From NCBI GenBank assembly GCA_045545665.1, contig JAZQBL010000013.1, positions 62,001 to 126,000 of the forward strand: DNA of 64,000 bases. The letters are read 5' to 3'. Origin of the DNA: RGIG7213 sp045545665 (GTDB taxonomy: Bacteria > Bacillota > Clostridia > Oscillospirales > CAG-272). The number at the start of each line of letters is the position of its first letter. Positions within the stretch are counted from its first letter, which is position 1. Below are positions 41,913 to 49,423 of this stretch, in pieces. The notes beneath the pieces are model-generated. The model saw only the letters and a list, made by a program, of their open reading frames with translations. It was not told the DNA's origin and did not search any database. The position numbers were made by a program, and so were the translations under genes.

Positions 41913-43647
41913 CGAAATCAGCTCCCTTCATCTGTGATTCGTATACTTCACGGTAGATATCGTTGGTTTCAAGAAGCTCGTCGTGTTTGCCGACGGCATT
42001 TACCTTTCCTTCGTCAAGCACGATTATCATATCGGCATCGCACACGGAGGATATACGCTGAGCGATGATTATTTTCGTAACCTCGGGGATATATTCGGCA
42101 AACGCTTTCCTTATTTTTGCATCCGTCGACGTATCGACAGCACTTGTCGAGTCGTCAAGTATGAGCACCTTCGGGGACTTAAGAAGCGCACGCGCGATAC
42201 ACAGACGCTGTTTCTGACCGCCAGATACGTTTGTGCCGCCTCGGTCGATGACGGTATCGTATCCGTCGGGGAAGGACATAATAAAGTCGTGTGCCTGTGC
42301 CGACTTACACGCCGCTATCATCTGTTCGTCGGTTGCGTCCTTGTTGCCCCAGCGGAGGTTATCCTTTATCGTACCGGAGAAAAGGACGTTTTTCTGAAGG
42401 ACCATGGAAACGGCATCACGCAAAGCCTTTATGCTGTAATCCCTTACGTCGACTCCGCCGACCTTGATACATCCACCGGTTACGTCGTAGAGTCTTGGAA
42501 TGAGCTGAACGAGTGTCGTTTTACCGCTTCCCGTACCGCCGATAACGCCGACGACAGCACCTGAGGGAATGGTGAGGTCTATATGCTCAAGGTTAAGATT
42601 TTCTTCATTCTTGGAATAGGAGAAGCAAACGTCGTCGAATACTATTTCGCCGTTTTTGACTTCCGTTACGGGTTCTTCGGGGTCCTTTATATCTATTTCT
42701 TCGTCAAGCACCTGCATGATACGCTCAGCAGATGACTTTGACATCGTCATCATAACGAACACCATAGATATCATCATAAGGTTCATAAGTACGTTTATGG
42801 TGTAAGAAAGGAAGCTCGTAAGATCGCCCGTTGACATTTCGGTACCGTTTGAATTTACGATTATGTGAGCACCGAACCAGCATATGAGTATCATACACAC
42901 GTTCATTGTAAAGTTCATAACGGGGCCGTTCATAATGACGACCTTTTCGGCATTTACGAATCCCTTGTATATGAAATCGGATGCTTTGTGGAATTTTTTC
43001 GTTTCGTATTCTTCTCTTACGTACGATTTTACGACACGCACGCCCGTCAGGTTTTCCTGCACGCTTTCGTTGAGCTTGTCGTATTTTTCAAATACGAATT
43101 TGAATCTGGGGAATGCTTTGGTTGCGACTATCGCAAGTATGCTGCCCAAAAAGAGTATTGCGAAAATATACATTATCGACAGCTTTCTGTTGATACGGAA
43201 CGCCATGATGAGCGCCATTATAAGCATAAGAGGCGCGCGCACGCATATACGTATCATCATCTGAAAGGACATCTGCACGTTCGTGACGTCCGTCGTCATT
43301 CTCGTTACAAGTCCCGACGTTGCAAATTTATCCGTGTTTGCAAACGAAAAGCTCTGTATTTTTTTGAAAATGCCGAATCTGAGATTTTTTGCAAAACCTG
43401 CGGAGGCTTTCGACGCCGTCATAGCACCCGATGCACCGAAGGCAAGCGAGAGCATCGCCATAAGTATCATCAGAAGTCCCGTTGTAACTATGTGGTTGAT
43501 ATCGCCTTTTTCAACGCCGTCGTCAATGATCGATGCCATAAGATACGGTATCATTATTTCAAGTGCGACTTCGCCCATAATGAGCAAGGGCGTCAAGAGC
43601 GTGATCTTTTTAAATTCCCCGATGTATCGGGCAAGCTTTTTTATCAT
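41905..43647 (-). CDS. Heterodimeric ABC exporter subunit, degenerate NBD
   Basis: 580 residues with six membrane helices and an ATPase domain. Walker A GGTGSGKTTLVQL and signature VSGGQKQRLCIARA are intact, but Walker B reads VLILDDSTSAVD: the catalytic Glu is Asp, the usual mark of the degenerate site in heterodimeric exporters. The start overlaps the end of the MarR gene by 4 bases, so regulator and exporter form one operon. The substrate is unknown; drugs, peptides or lipids are possible. Confidence 0.92.
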   Translation of the reverse strand: MIKKLARYIGEFKKITLLTPLLIMGEVALEIMIPYLMASIIDDGVEKGDINHIVTTGLLMILMAMLSLAFGASGAMTASKASAGFAKNLRFGIFKKIQSFSFANTDKFATSGLVTRMTTDVTNVQMSFQMMIRICVRAPLMLIMALIMAFRINRKLSIMYIFAILFLGSILAIVATKAFPRFKFVFEKYDKLNESVQENLTGVRVVKSYVREEYETKKFHKASDFIYKGFVNAEKVVIMNGPVMNFTMNVCMILICWFGAHIIVNSNGTEMSTGDLTSFLSYTINVLMNLMMISMVFVMMTMSKSSAERIMQVLDEEIDIKDPEEPVTEVKNGEIVFDDVCFSYSKNEENLNLEHIDLTIPSGAVVGVIGGTGSGKTTLVQLIPRLYDVTGGCIKVGGVDVRDYSIKALRDAVSMVLQKNVLFSGTIKDNLRWGNKDATDEQMIAACKSAQAHDFIMSFPDGYDTVIDRGGTNVSGGQKQRLCIARALLKSPKVLILDDSTSAVDTSTDAKIRKAFAEYIPEVTKIIIAQRISSVCDADMIIVLDEGKVNAVGKHDELLETNDIYREVYESQMKGADFDE

Positions 43648-44102
43648 ATCGTCTTTTCTTTCCTTTCATTTTTTTCAAGTAACGTAAGACGGTCTTCAAG
43701 AGTGTCAAGAAGCAAAAAAAGTTCTTTTTTCTGTTCTGCCGTTATCGCACGGCAAAGCTCGTTTTCAACTTCGTTTATCGTATCCCGCATACGCAAGTCT
43801 GCCTCACGGCCTGCAGAGGTGAGGCGGATACGCTTGAGGCGCGCGTCCTTTTCATCGGAGCATCTCGTTATCAAACCGTTTTTTTCCATGAGCTGCAATA
43901 TTGTCGTAACGGAAGAACGGCGGATGCCGAATTCACGCTCTATATCCTTTTGATACACCGGTTCATCCTCTCTGTGTACCAAAAAACAAATTATCATCGA
44001 CTGCATATGAGTTACGCCGTATTCCGATATCCTGTTGTCGATATATCTGCGCAAATGATTTGACACGTTGCCAAGGCGCTTGCCTATATGCTCTGTGTGC
44101 AA
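43644..44102 (-). CDS. MarR-family transcriptional regulator
   Basis: 152 residues. Winged-helix MarR fold: VTHMQSMIICFLVHRE, VYQKDIEREFGIRRSSVTTILQLMEKNGLITR and the wing DEKDARLKRIRLTSAGREA. It is predicted to repress itself and the two exporter genes that follow. The start is TTG 44102 behind GAGGGATATTT; no other in-frame start fits. An inverted repeat TTAG-tttt-CTAA sits just after the -10 box of its promoter and is a likely operator. Confidence 0.93.
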   Translation of the reverse strand: MHTEHIGKRLGNVSNHLRRYIDNRISEYGVTHMQSMIICFLVHREDEPVYQKDIEREFGIRRSSVTTILQLMEKNGLITRCSDEKDARLKRIRLTSAGREADLRMRDTINEVENELCRAITAEQKKELFLLLDTLEDRLTLLEKNERKEKTI

Positions 44103-44122
44103 AAATATCCCTCTTTCTTTTG

Positions 44123-44165
44123 TTAGTTTTCTAATTATTCTATATTAATTGTTTTTTCGTTTCAA
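44123..44165 (-). promoter_or_regulatory. Promoter and operator of the marR-exporter operon
   Basis: On the minus strand TTGAAA (44165-44160), a 17-base spacer and TAGAAT (44142-44137). The inverted repeat TTAG-tttt-CTAA at 44123-44134 overlaps the expected start point. Confidence 0.6.
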
Positions 44166-44239
44166 TATATTATTATAGTAATTTTTGTGAACAAAGAAAA
44201 GTTTTATTAAATATTTTGTGTATACAAAAACATCCCGTC

Positions 44240-44268
44240 TTGACTTTTTTCGTCATTTGATATATCAT
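44240..44268 (+). promoter_or_regulatory. sigma-A promoter of the PTS IIC-like gene
   Basis: TTGACT (44240-44245), a 17-base spacer and TATCAT (44263-44268), 32 bases before the ATG. Confidence 0.6.
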
Positions 44269-44299
44269 ATAACCGTGGTTTAAAAAAGGAGTATCAAAC

Positions 44300-45379
44300 A
44301 TGGCTAAAAAAACAAAAAAGACCCCTTGGGGACTTATAAAAGCATACCTTAACAGAGTATTTATAGACGGGCTTTCGGGAATGGCGCTCGGGCTCTTTGC
44401 GACGCTCATCGTCGGCACGATATTAAAACAGCTCGGTGAATATATCCCGGGGGACATCGGCATCATACTTGAAAAAACGGGTGCTGTTGCACAGATAGCA
44501 ACAGGTGCCGGCATCGGCTGCGGTGTTGCAACGAAGCTTTCTTCGAAGCCTCTGGTCGTTTTTTCAGCCGCCGTGTGCGGACTTGTCGGTGCGTTTGCCT
44601 CAAAGCTCCCGTATATGAGCGGTGTGTCGCTTTCAGGTCCCGGCGATCCTCTCAATGCGTTTATTGCCGCATACGTTTGCGTTGAGATAGGCGCGCTTAT
44701 AGCGGGAAAAACGAAAATAGATATAATCCTTACCCCTGTCGTATCCGTATTTTGCGGAAGCTTCATCGGATTTGTGACCGGCGATGAAATAGCAGAATTC
44801 AACGCATTTTTGGGAGGTCTTGTTGAGTACGGCGTCGAAGCACGTCCGATACTTGCAGGCATCATCGTTTCCGTGCTTATGGGAATGTTTCTGACGCTTC
44901 CGATAAGCTCGGCAGCAATAGGTGTCATCCTCGGTCTTTCGGGAATTGCCGCAGGTGCGGCAACGGTCGGATGCTGTGCCAACATGATAGGCTTTGCCGT
45001 TATAAGCTACCGAGAAAACAAAATGGGCGGACTTCTTGCCCAGGGACTCGGCACAAGTATGCTCCAGATGCCGAATATACTAAAAAGGCCCCTCATATGG
45101 CTGCCTGCGATAATCACAAGCGCCATACTCGGACCTTTGTCAACTGTCGTATTTAAAATGACGAACACTCCCGCCGGCTCGGGAATGGGTACGGCAGGTC
45201 TTGTAGGACCTCTGCTTTCGTTTGCCGATATGACCTCAAACGGAGAATCCACAGTATCCGTGCTCATAAAAATAGCTTTGATGTACTTTATCCTTCCCGC
45301 CGTTTTAAGCCTTGCAATATCCGAAGGAATGAGAAAAGCAGGCTTTATAAAGCAGGGAGATATGAAGCTCGACTTGTGA
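44300..45379 (+). CDS. PTS IIC-like membrane protein (PTS_EIIC_2 family)
   Basis: 359 residues with about 9-10 hydrophobic segments rich in Gly and Ala. LNRVFIDGLSGMALGLFATLIVGTIL, ATGAGIGCGVATKL and FLTLPISSAAIGVILGLSG match the PTS_EIIC_2 family, distant from sugar IIC permeases and usually found without IIA and IIB partners. None is in the window, so sugar transport by phosphorylation is doubtful. Ribosome site AAAAAAGGAGTATCAAAC. It ends one base before the convergent lipoprotein stop. Confidence 0.85.
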   Translation: MAKKTKKTPWGLIKAYLNRVFIDGLSGMALGLFATLIVGTILKQLGEYIPGDIGIILEKTGAVAQIATGAGIGCGVATKLSSKPLVVFSAAVCGLVGAFASKLPYMSGVSLSGPGDPLNAFIAAYVCVEIGALIAGKTKIDIILTPVVSVFCGSFIGFVTGDEIAEFNAFLGGLVEYGVEARPILAGIIVSVLMGMFLTLPISSAAIGVILGLSGIAAGAATVGCCANMIGFAVISYRENKMGGLLAQGLGTSMLQMPNILKRPLIWLPAIITSAILGPLSTVVFKMTNTPAGSGMGTAGLVGPLLSFADMTSNGESTVSVLIKIALMYFILPAVLSLAISEGMRKAGFIKQGDMKLDL

Positions 45380-46291
45380 TCAATGCGCTAATTTCAAGTG
45401 AATACGTGCCGTATCGGCTATCACGTTAAGATCGTACGTTTTGTTTTGCCAGCCGCCGAAGGTAAGTGTAACTTCCTTCGGCATGCCCTTTTCAAGCGTT
45501 ACGGTCTTATTTGACGTTTTGGCAAACTCACCGTCTTCGTTTTGCGGCACTGCCTCTATCTTAAGCGTTATATCTTCTTGAGAGGTAACGGTAACGGTTA
45601 TGGAATTCACATCGTTTTCGGGTGTTGCGTCGCTGCCCGTTTCAATGCTTTTTATATCAAGGGAAAGCGTCCCTTCGTCTTCAAACACACGTTTAAGCTC
45701 GACGTTCGTTCCCGAATACGTACCGTAAAGCGTGTTCCTCGGGTAGTACATCCAAAGCTCGTTTAAAAGCTGTACAAGCTCCTCGCTGTAGGAAAGCACG
45801 TCACCCTCCGTGTAATGCCCTTCGACTGTACATATTTCCTTTTTTTCGGGTGATATACGGTATATTTTACCTTCCGTTTCTATCCAGAACGTGCCTTCGG
45901 GTGCTTTGCAAATCTCGGACGGCATAAAGCTGAACGCCTCGTCTGTGATCTTTTCGCTTTTTTCATTTGTCGGTGTAAGTGAAAAAAGCATATTTTTAAA
46001 CGTACCGCCGTATTTCCCCTTTATTTCTTTTTTTCTTACCGAAAGAGGATCTCCCGCACAGCTCAGAAGAAGAAAGGACGCTTCTTCCGCTTCATCATCT
46101 TCGTTTGACGAAGTGTCCGTATCCGTATTTTCAGCAGTGGTATCTGCCTCTCTGCTTACAAGCTCATCCTCTTTATAGTATATATTTTCTTCCGATTCGT
46201 TCGTGTTTTGTTCCGTATTGCCGTTTCCGCAGGAGGAAAGTGACACGGCAATTGCCAGAAGAAACAAAAAAATTCTTACGTATTTTTTCAT
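45380..46291 (-). CDS. Lipoprotein of unknown function
   Basis: 303 residues. A signal peptide with lipobox LSSC (cysteine near residue 21) predicts membrane anchoring outside the cell. An acidic, Thr/Ser-rich linker follows (TTAENTDTDTSSNEDDEAEEA), then a beta-rich body (FLLLSCAGDPLSVRKKEIKGKYGG through WQNKTYDLNVIADTARIHLKL). The body resembles DUF4340-type lipoproteins, but I cannot confirm it. It is monocistronic and convergent with the PTS IIC-like gene. Confidence 0.8.
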   Translation of the reverse strand: MKKYVRIFLFLLAIAVSLSSCGNGNTEQNTNESEENIYYKEDELVSREADTTAENTDTDTSSNEDDEAEEASFLLLSCAGDPLSVRKKEIKGKYGGTFKNMLFSLTPTNEKSEKITDEAFSFMPSEICKAPEGTFWIETEGKIYRISPEKKEICTVEGHYTEGDVLSYSEELVQLLNELWMYYPRNTLYGTYSGTNVELKRVFEDEGTLSLDIKSIETGSDATPENDVNSITVTVTSQEDITLKIEAVPQNEDGEFAKTSNKTVTLEKGMPKEVTLTFGGWQNKTYDLNVIADTARIHLKLAH

Positions 46292-46320
46292 AAAAGCTCC
46301 ATTTGTATTTTGTATTATAT

Positions 46321-46349
46321 AATATACATTATTGATCCCGTTTTGTCAA
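46321..46349 (-). promoter_or_regulatory. sigma-A promoter of the lipoprotein gene
   Basis: On the minus strand TTGACA (46349-46344), a 17-base spacer and TATATT (46326-46321), 30 bases before the ATG. Confidence 0.75.
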
Positions 46350-46414
46350 GTCGCATATACACCGCTTAAAATCGGTAATTTTTGTTAAATAAATGTTAAT
46401 TAACGAAAAAACAC

Positions 46415-46442
46415 TTGACTTTTTTCAATACCGTGATAAAAT
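46415..46442 (+). promoter_or_regulatory. sigma-A promoter of groESL
   Basis: TTGACT (46415-46420), a 16-base spacer and TAAAAT (46437-46442), followed 12 bases later by the CIRCE element. Confidence 0.8.
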
Positions 46443-46453
46443 GGTATTGTTCG

Positions 46454-46480
46454 TTAGCACTCAAAGCGCACGAGTGCCAA
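46454..46480 (+). promoter_or_regulatory. CIRCE operator (HrcA binding site)
   Basis: TTAGCACTC-N9-GAGTGCcAA: one mismatch from the perfect CIRCE inverted repeat. Position just after the groESL start site fits repression by HrcA. hrcA and dnaK are not in the window. Confidence 0.95.
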
Positions 46481-46519
46481 AAACGGACAATTAACAACAA
46501 AATTCGGAGGATAATTAAA

Positions 46520-46807
46520 ATGACTATTAAACCGCTTGCAGACCGTGTCGTAGTTAAGATGGTCGAAGCTGAAGAAACAACAAAAAGCGGAATCATACTT
46601 ACAGCATCCGCAAAAGAAAAACCCCAGATAGCAGAAGTCATCGCTGTCGGCCCCGGCGGCATGGTTGACGGTAAAGAAGTAAAAATGACAGTTACCAAAG
46701 GTGCAAAGGTCATACTCAGCAAATATGCCGGAACAGAAGTAAAATGTGACGGCGTTGAATACATTATAGTCAGAGAAAGCGATATTCTCGCTTGCGTAGA
46801 AGACTGA
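46520..46807 (+). CDS. groES: Co-chaperonin GroES
   Basis: 95 residues. IKPLADRVVVKMVEAEETTKSGIILTASAKEKPQ, the mobile loop, and VGPGG with ILSKYAGTEVKCDGVEYIIVRESDILA at the end are typical. GroES caps GroEL during protein folding. The start is ATG 46520 behind GGAGGATAATTAAA; longer upstream frames run through CIRCE and are not used. groEL follows by 32 bases. Confidence 0.98.
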   Translation: MTIKPLADRVVVKMVEAEETTKSGIILTASAKEKPQIAEVIAVGPGGMVDGKEVKMTVTKGAKVILSKYAGTEVKCDGVEYIIVRESDILACVED

Positions 46808-46839
46808 CAAACAGCAAAAATCAAGAAAGGAATAAACAA

Positions 46840-48468
46840 ATGTCTAAAGAAATAATTTACGGCGCAGACGCAAGAGCCGCTCTTCAGAGAGGCGTAGATC
46901 AACTTGCAGATACAGTAAAGATCACACTCGGTCCCAAGGGCAGAAACGTAGTACTTGACAAAAAGTACGGCGCTCCCCTTATAACAAACGACGGTGTCAC
47001 GATAGCTAAAGATATTGAGCTTGACGACGCATTTGAAAACATGGGCGCACAGCTCGTTAAAGAAGTTGCAACAAAAACGAACGACGCAGCAGGCGACGGT
47101 ACGACAACAGCAACTCTTCTCGCTCAGGCTCTCATCAGAGAAGGTATGAAAAACGTAACGGCAGGCGCTAACCCCATGGTAGTGCGCAAGGGTATTGCAA
47201 AGGCAACCGATACGGCAGTTACAGCTCTTATCGCACAGTCCAAGAAAGTAAACGGAACGTCCGATATCGCAAGAGTCGGAACGATCTCCGCAGGCGATGA
47301 AGTTATCGGTAACCTCATTGCAGACGCTATGGAAAAAGTAACGTCCGACGGCGTTATCACGGTTGAGGAATCAAAGTCGGCTGAAACGTATTCCGAAGTC
47401 GTTGAAGGTATGCAGTTTGACAGAGGATACATCTCCCCCTACATGGTAACGGACACAGACAAAATGGAAGCCGTTATCGACGATGCTCTCATCCTCATCA
47501 CAGATAAAAAGATCTCAAACGTTCAGGAGATCCTTCCCTTGCTCGAACAGATCGTTCAGGCAGGTCAGAAGCTCGTTATAATCGCTGAAGACGTTGAAGG
47601 CGAAGCACTCACAACGCTCATTCTCAACAAGATCCGCGGCACGTTCACGTGCGTTGCTGTCAAAGCTCCCGGCTTTGGTGACAGACGTAAGGAAATGCTC
47701 AAGGATATCGCTATCCTCACAGGAGGTGAGGTTATCTCCTCCGATCTCGGACTTGAACTCAAGGACGCATCCGTAGCACAGCTCGGACGTGCAAGACAGG
47801 TCAAGATCAACAAGGACAACACGATAATCGTCGACGGTATGGGCGACAAGGGCGAGATCAAAGCGAGAGTCAACCAGATCAAAGCAGGTATCGAAACGAC
47901 GACGAGCGACTTCGACCGCGAAAAGCTCCAGGAAAGACTTGCAAAGCTCGCAGGCGGCGTTGCAGTTATCAAGGTCGGTGCGGCGACAGAAGTTGAAATG
48001 AAGGAAAAGAAGCTCCGTATCGAGGATGCTCTCAACGCTACAAAGGCAGCTGTTGAAGAAGGTATCATCGCAGGCGGCGGCGTTGCGTTCCTTAACGTAA
48101 TTCCCGCTGTTGAAGCGCTTCTTCCCTCTGTTGACGGTGATGAAAGAATAGGCGTTAAGATAGTTCTTAAGGCTCTTGAAGAACCGATCAGACAGATCTC
48201 CGCAAACGCAGGCTTTGAAGGCTCTGTTATCGTTGACAAGATAAAGAACAGCGGAAAGATCGCATACGGCTTTGACGCTTATGCAGAGGAGTACGTTGAT
48301 ATGCTCGAAAAGGGTATCGTAGATCCTACAAAGGTAACACGTTCCGCACTCCAGAACGCAGCATCCATCGCTTCCACGGTTCTTACAACGGAAGCTCTCG
48401 TTGCTGACAAGAAGGAAGAAAACCCCGCACCTGCAGCAGCACCCGGCGGAATGGGCGGTATGTATTAA
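46840..48468 (+). CDS. groEL: Chaperonin GroEL
   Basis: 542 residues, normal length. Opening SKEIIYGADARAALQRGVDQ, ATP-binding LGPKGRNVVLDKKYG and DGTTTATLLAQ, and the Gly-Met-rich end PGGMGGMY are characteristic. It folds proteins in the 14-mer chamber with GroES. The start is the ATG at 46840 behind AAGAAAGGAATAAACAA. Transcription is under CIRCE control from the groES promoter. Confidence 0.98.
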   Translation: MSKEIIYGADARAALQRGVDQLADTVKITLGPKGRNVVLDKKYGAPLITNDGVTIAKDIELDDAFENMGAQLVKEVATKTNDAAGDGTTTATLLAQALIREGMKNVTAGANPMVVRKGIAKATDTAVTALIAQSKKVNGTSDIARVGTISAGDEVIGNLIADAMEKVTSDGVITVEESKSAETYSEVVEGMQFDRGYISPYMVTDTDKMEAVIDDALILITDKKISNVQEILPLLEQIVQAGQKLVIIAEDVEGEALTTLILNKIRGTFTCVAVKAPGFGDRRKEMLKDIAILTGGEVISSDLGLELKDASVAQLGRARQVKINKDNTIIVDGMGDKGEIKARVNQIKAGIETTTSDFDREKLQERLAKLAGGVAVIKVGAATEVEMKEKKLRIEDALNATKAAVEEGIIAGGGVAFLNVIPAVEALLPSVDGDERIGVKIVLKALEEPIRQISANAGFEGSVIVDKIKNSGKIAYGFDAYAEEYVDMLEKGIVDPTKVTRSALQNAASIASTVLTTEALVADKKEENPAPAAAPGGMGGMY

Positions 48469-48506
48469 TAAACCGTAAAGGCAGCTAACCGCATAACTGA
48501 ATAAAA

Positions 48507-48543
48507 AAACGGGTGTTGTCCGCAAAGCGAACGGCACCCGTTT
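48507..48543. terminator. Bidirectional terminator after groEL
   Basis: AAACGGGTG / CACCCGTTT arms with an inner stem CCG/CGG around GCAAAGCGAA. It is flanked by A-rich and T-rich sides, serving groEL and the convergent M23 gene. Confidence 0.75.
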
Positions 48544-48559
48544 CAATCAAATATAAAGA

Positions 48560-49306
48560 TTATTCTGTCAGTTCCGCATTCGTTTCTTTCAGTGCGGAAA
48601 GATATTCGCAAGGGTCAACGGCCGTACCGTCTTTTCTCACTTCAAAATGCAAGTGCGGTGCGTCGGAAAGCTCAACGAGCGTCGTTTCACCGACACAGCC
48701 GAGAGCACGGCCCGCATCGACCTTGACGCCCTCTTTTATGCCTTCGGCAAGCTGTTCGTTAAGGTTCTGATAGTATGAAACGAGTCCGTCACCGTGGTCT
48801 ACCTTCACGGTCATTCCCATCATAGGGTCGTTATATATCTTTGATACTGTGCCGTCGGTAAAGCTGTATACGGGCATACCGGGTTCGGCGTATATATCGA
48901 CACCTGTATGAACTCTGTAATCGTTCATCGTTGCCGAATACACGGGCAGATCTTTCGAGAAGCTTTTCACAACGCTTCCGTCAGTCGGCATAACGAATAT
49001 TTTGGGAGTTGAAACGGGTTCGTCCTCTGTCGGGATATCCTCGTTTGCAGGTTCATCCGTAATAACAAGCGTTTCGGGCGCTTTCGTTTCATCGGGGATA
49101 ATAACGGGGGGCTTTACCGTTTCCTGCGGTCTTGTCTGTACGCTTTGCTGTGTAGTTACAGGCGTGTCCGTATCAACGGGCGGTTTGTTTCTGTCCTTGC
49201 GCTTGTTTATTGCCGTTATTACGGATATCACCATAATAATGACAAGCATTGCCGCAAGCACCGTGTACAGGATCCTTGCCTGCTTTTCAGAATTTCTTTT
49301 TTCCAT
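48560..49306 (-). CDS. spoIIQ: SpoIIQ-like M23 (LytM) peptidase-domain protein
   Basis: 248 residues. One N-terminal membrane segment (ILYTVLAAMLVIIMVISVI, residues 14-32) is followed by a Thr/Pro linker and a LytM domain with both metal motifs intact: HTGVDIYAEPG and PHLHFEVRKDG. In forespores SpoIIQ contacts SpoIIIAH during engulfment; clostridial SpoIIQ keeps the zinc site, as here. The start is the ATG at 49306 with GGAG at 9 bases; the ATG at 49315 has no room for a ribosome site. A sigma-F-like promoter precedes it. Without spoIIIAH in view, another M23 wall enzyme is possible. Confidence 0.7.
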   Translation of the reverse strand: MEKRNSEKQARILYTVLAAMLVIIMVISVITAINKRKDRNKPPVDTDTPVTTQQSVQTRPQETVKPPVIIPDETKAPETLVITDEPANEDIPTEDEPVSTPKIFVMPTDGSVVKSFSKDLPVYSATMNDYRVHTGVDIYAEPGMPVYSFTDGTVSKIYNDPMMGMTVKVDHGDGLVSYYQNLNEQLAEGIKEGVKVDAGRALGCVGETTLVELSDAPHLHFEVRKDGTAVDPCEYLSALKETNAELTE

Positions 49307-49332
49307 ATGCAACATCTCCGTTTTTTTGATTT

Positions 49333-49344
49333 ACCCGTACGGGT
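49333..49344. promoter_or_regulatory. Palindrome between the SpoIIQ-like gene and htpG
   Basis: ACCCGTACGGGT, a perfect 12-base palindrome in the 117-base divergent interval. It lies next to possible promoters of both genes. No known regulator site is recognised. Confidence 0.4.
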
Positions 49345-49353
49345 TGTATGAAA

Positions 49354-49382
49354 TATTTTCACCATATAACGAGGTTTTATAC
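49354..49382 (-). promoter_or_regulatory. sigma-F-like promoter for the SpoIIQ-like gene
   Basis: On the minus strand GTATA (49382-49378), a 14-base spacer and GGTGAAAATA (49363-49354). This matches the forespore pattern GYATA / GGnnAnAATR closely, one base short in the spacer. Confidence 0.45.
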
Positions 49383-49423
49383 ACCCAAATACCAAATAAC
49401 AATAAAAGAAAGGATGTTTTAAA

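Noticed and set aside
47515..48546. Long minus-strand open frame (343 codons) opposite groEL
   Set aside because: It mirrors groEL codon structure, has no ribosome site or family motif, and groEL on the plus strand is certain.
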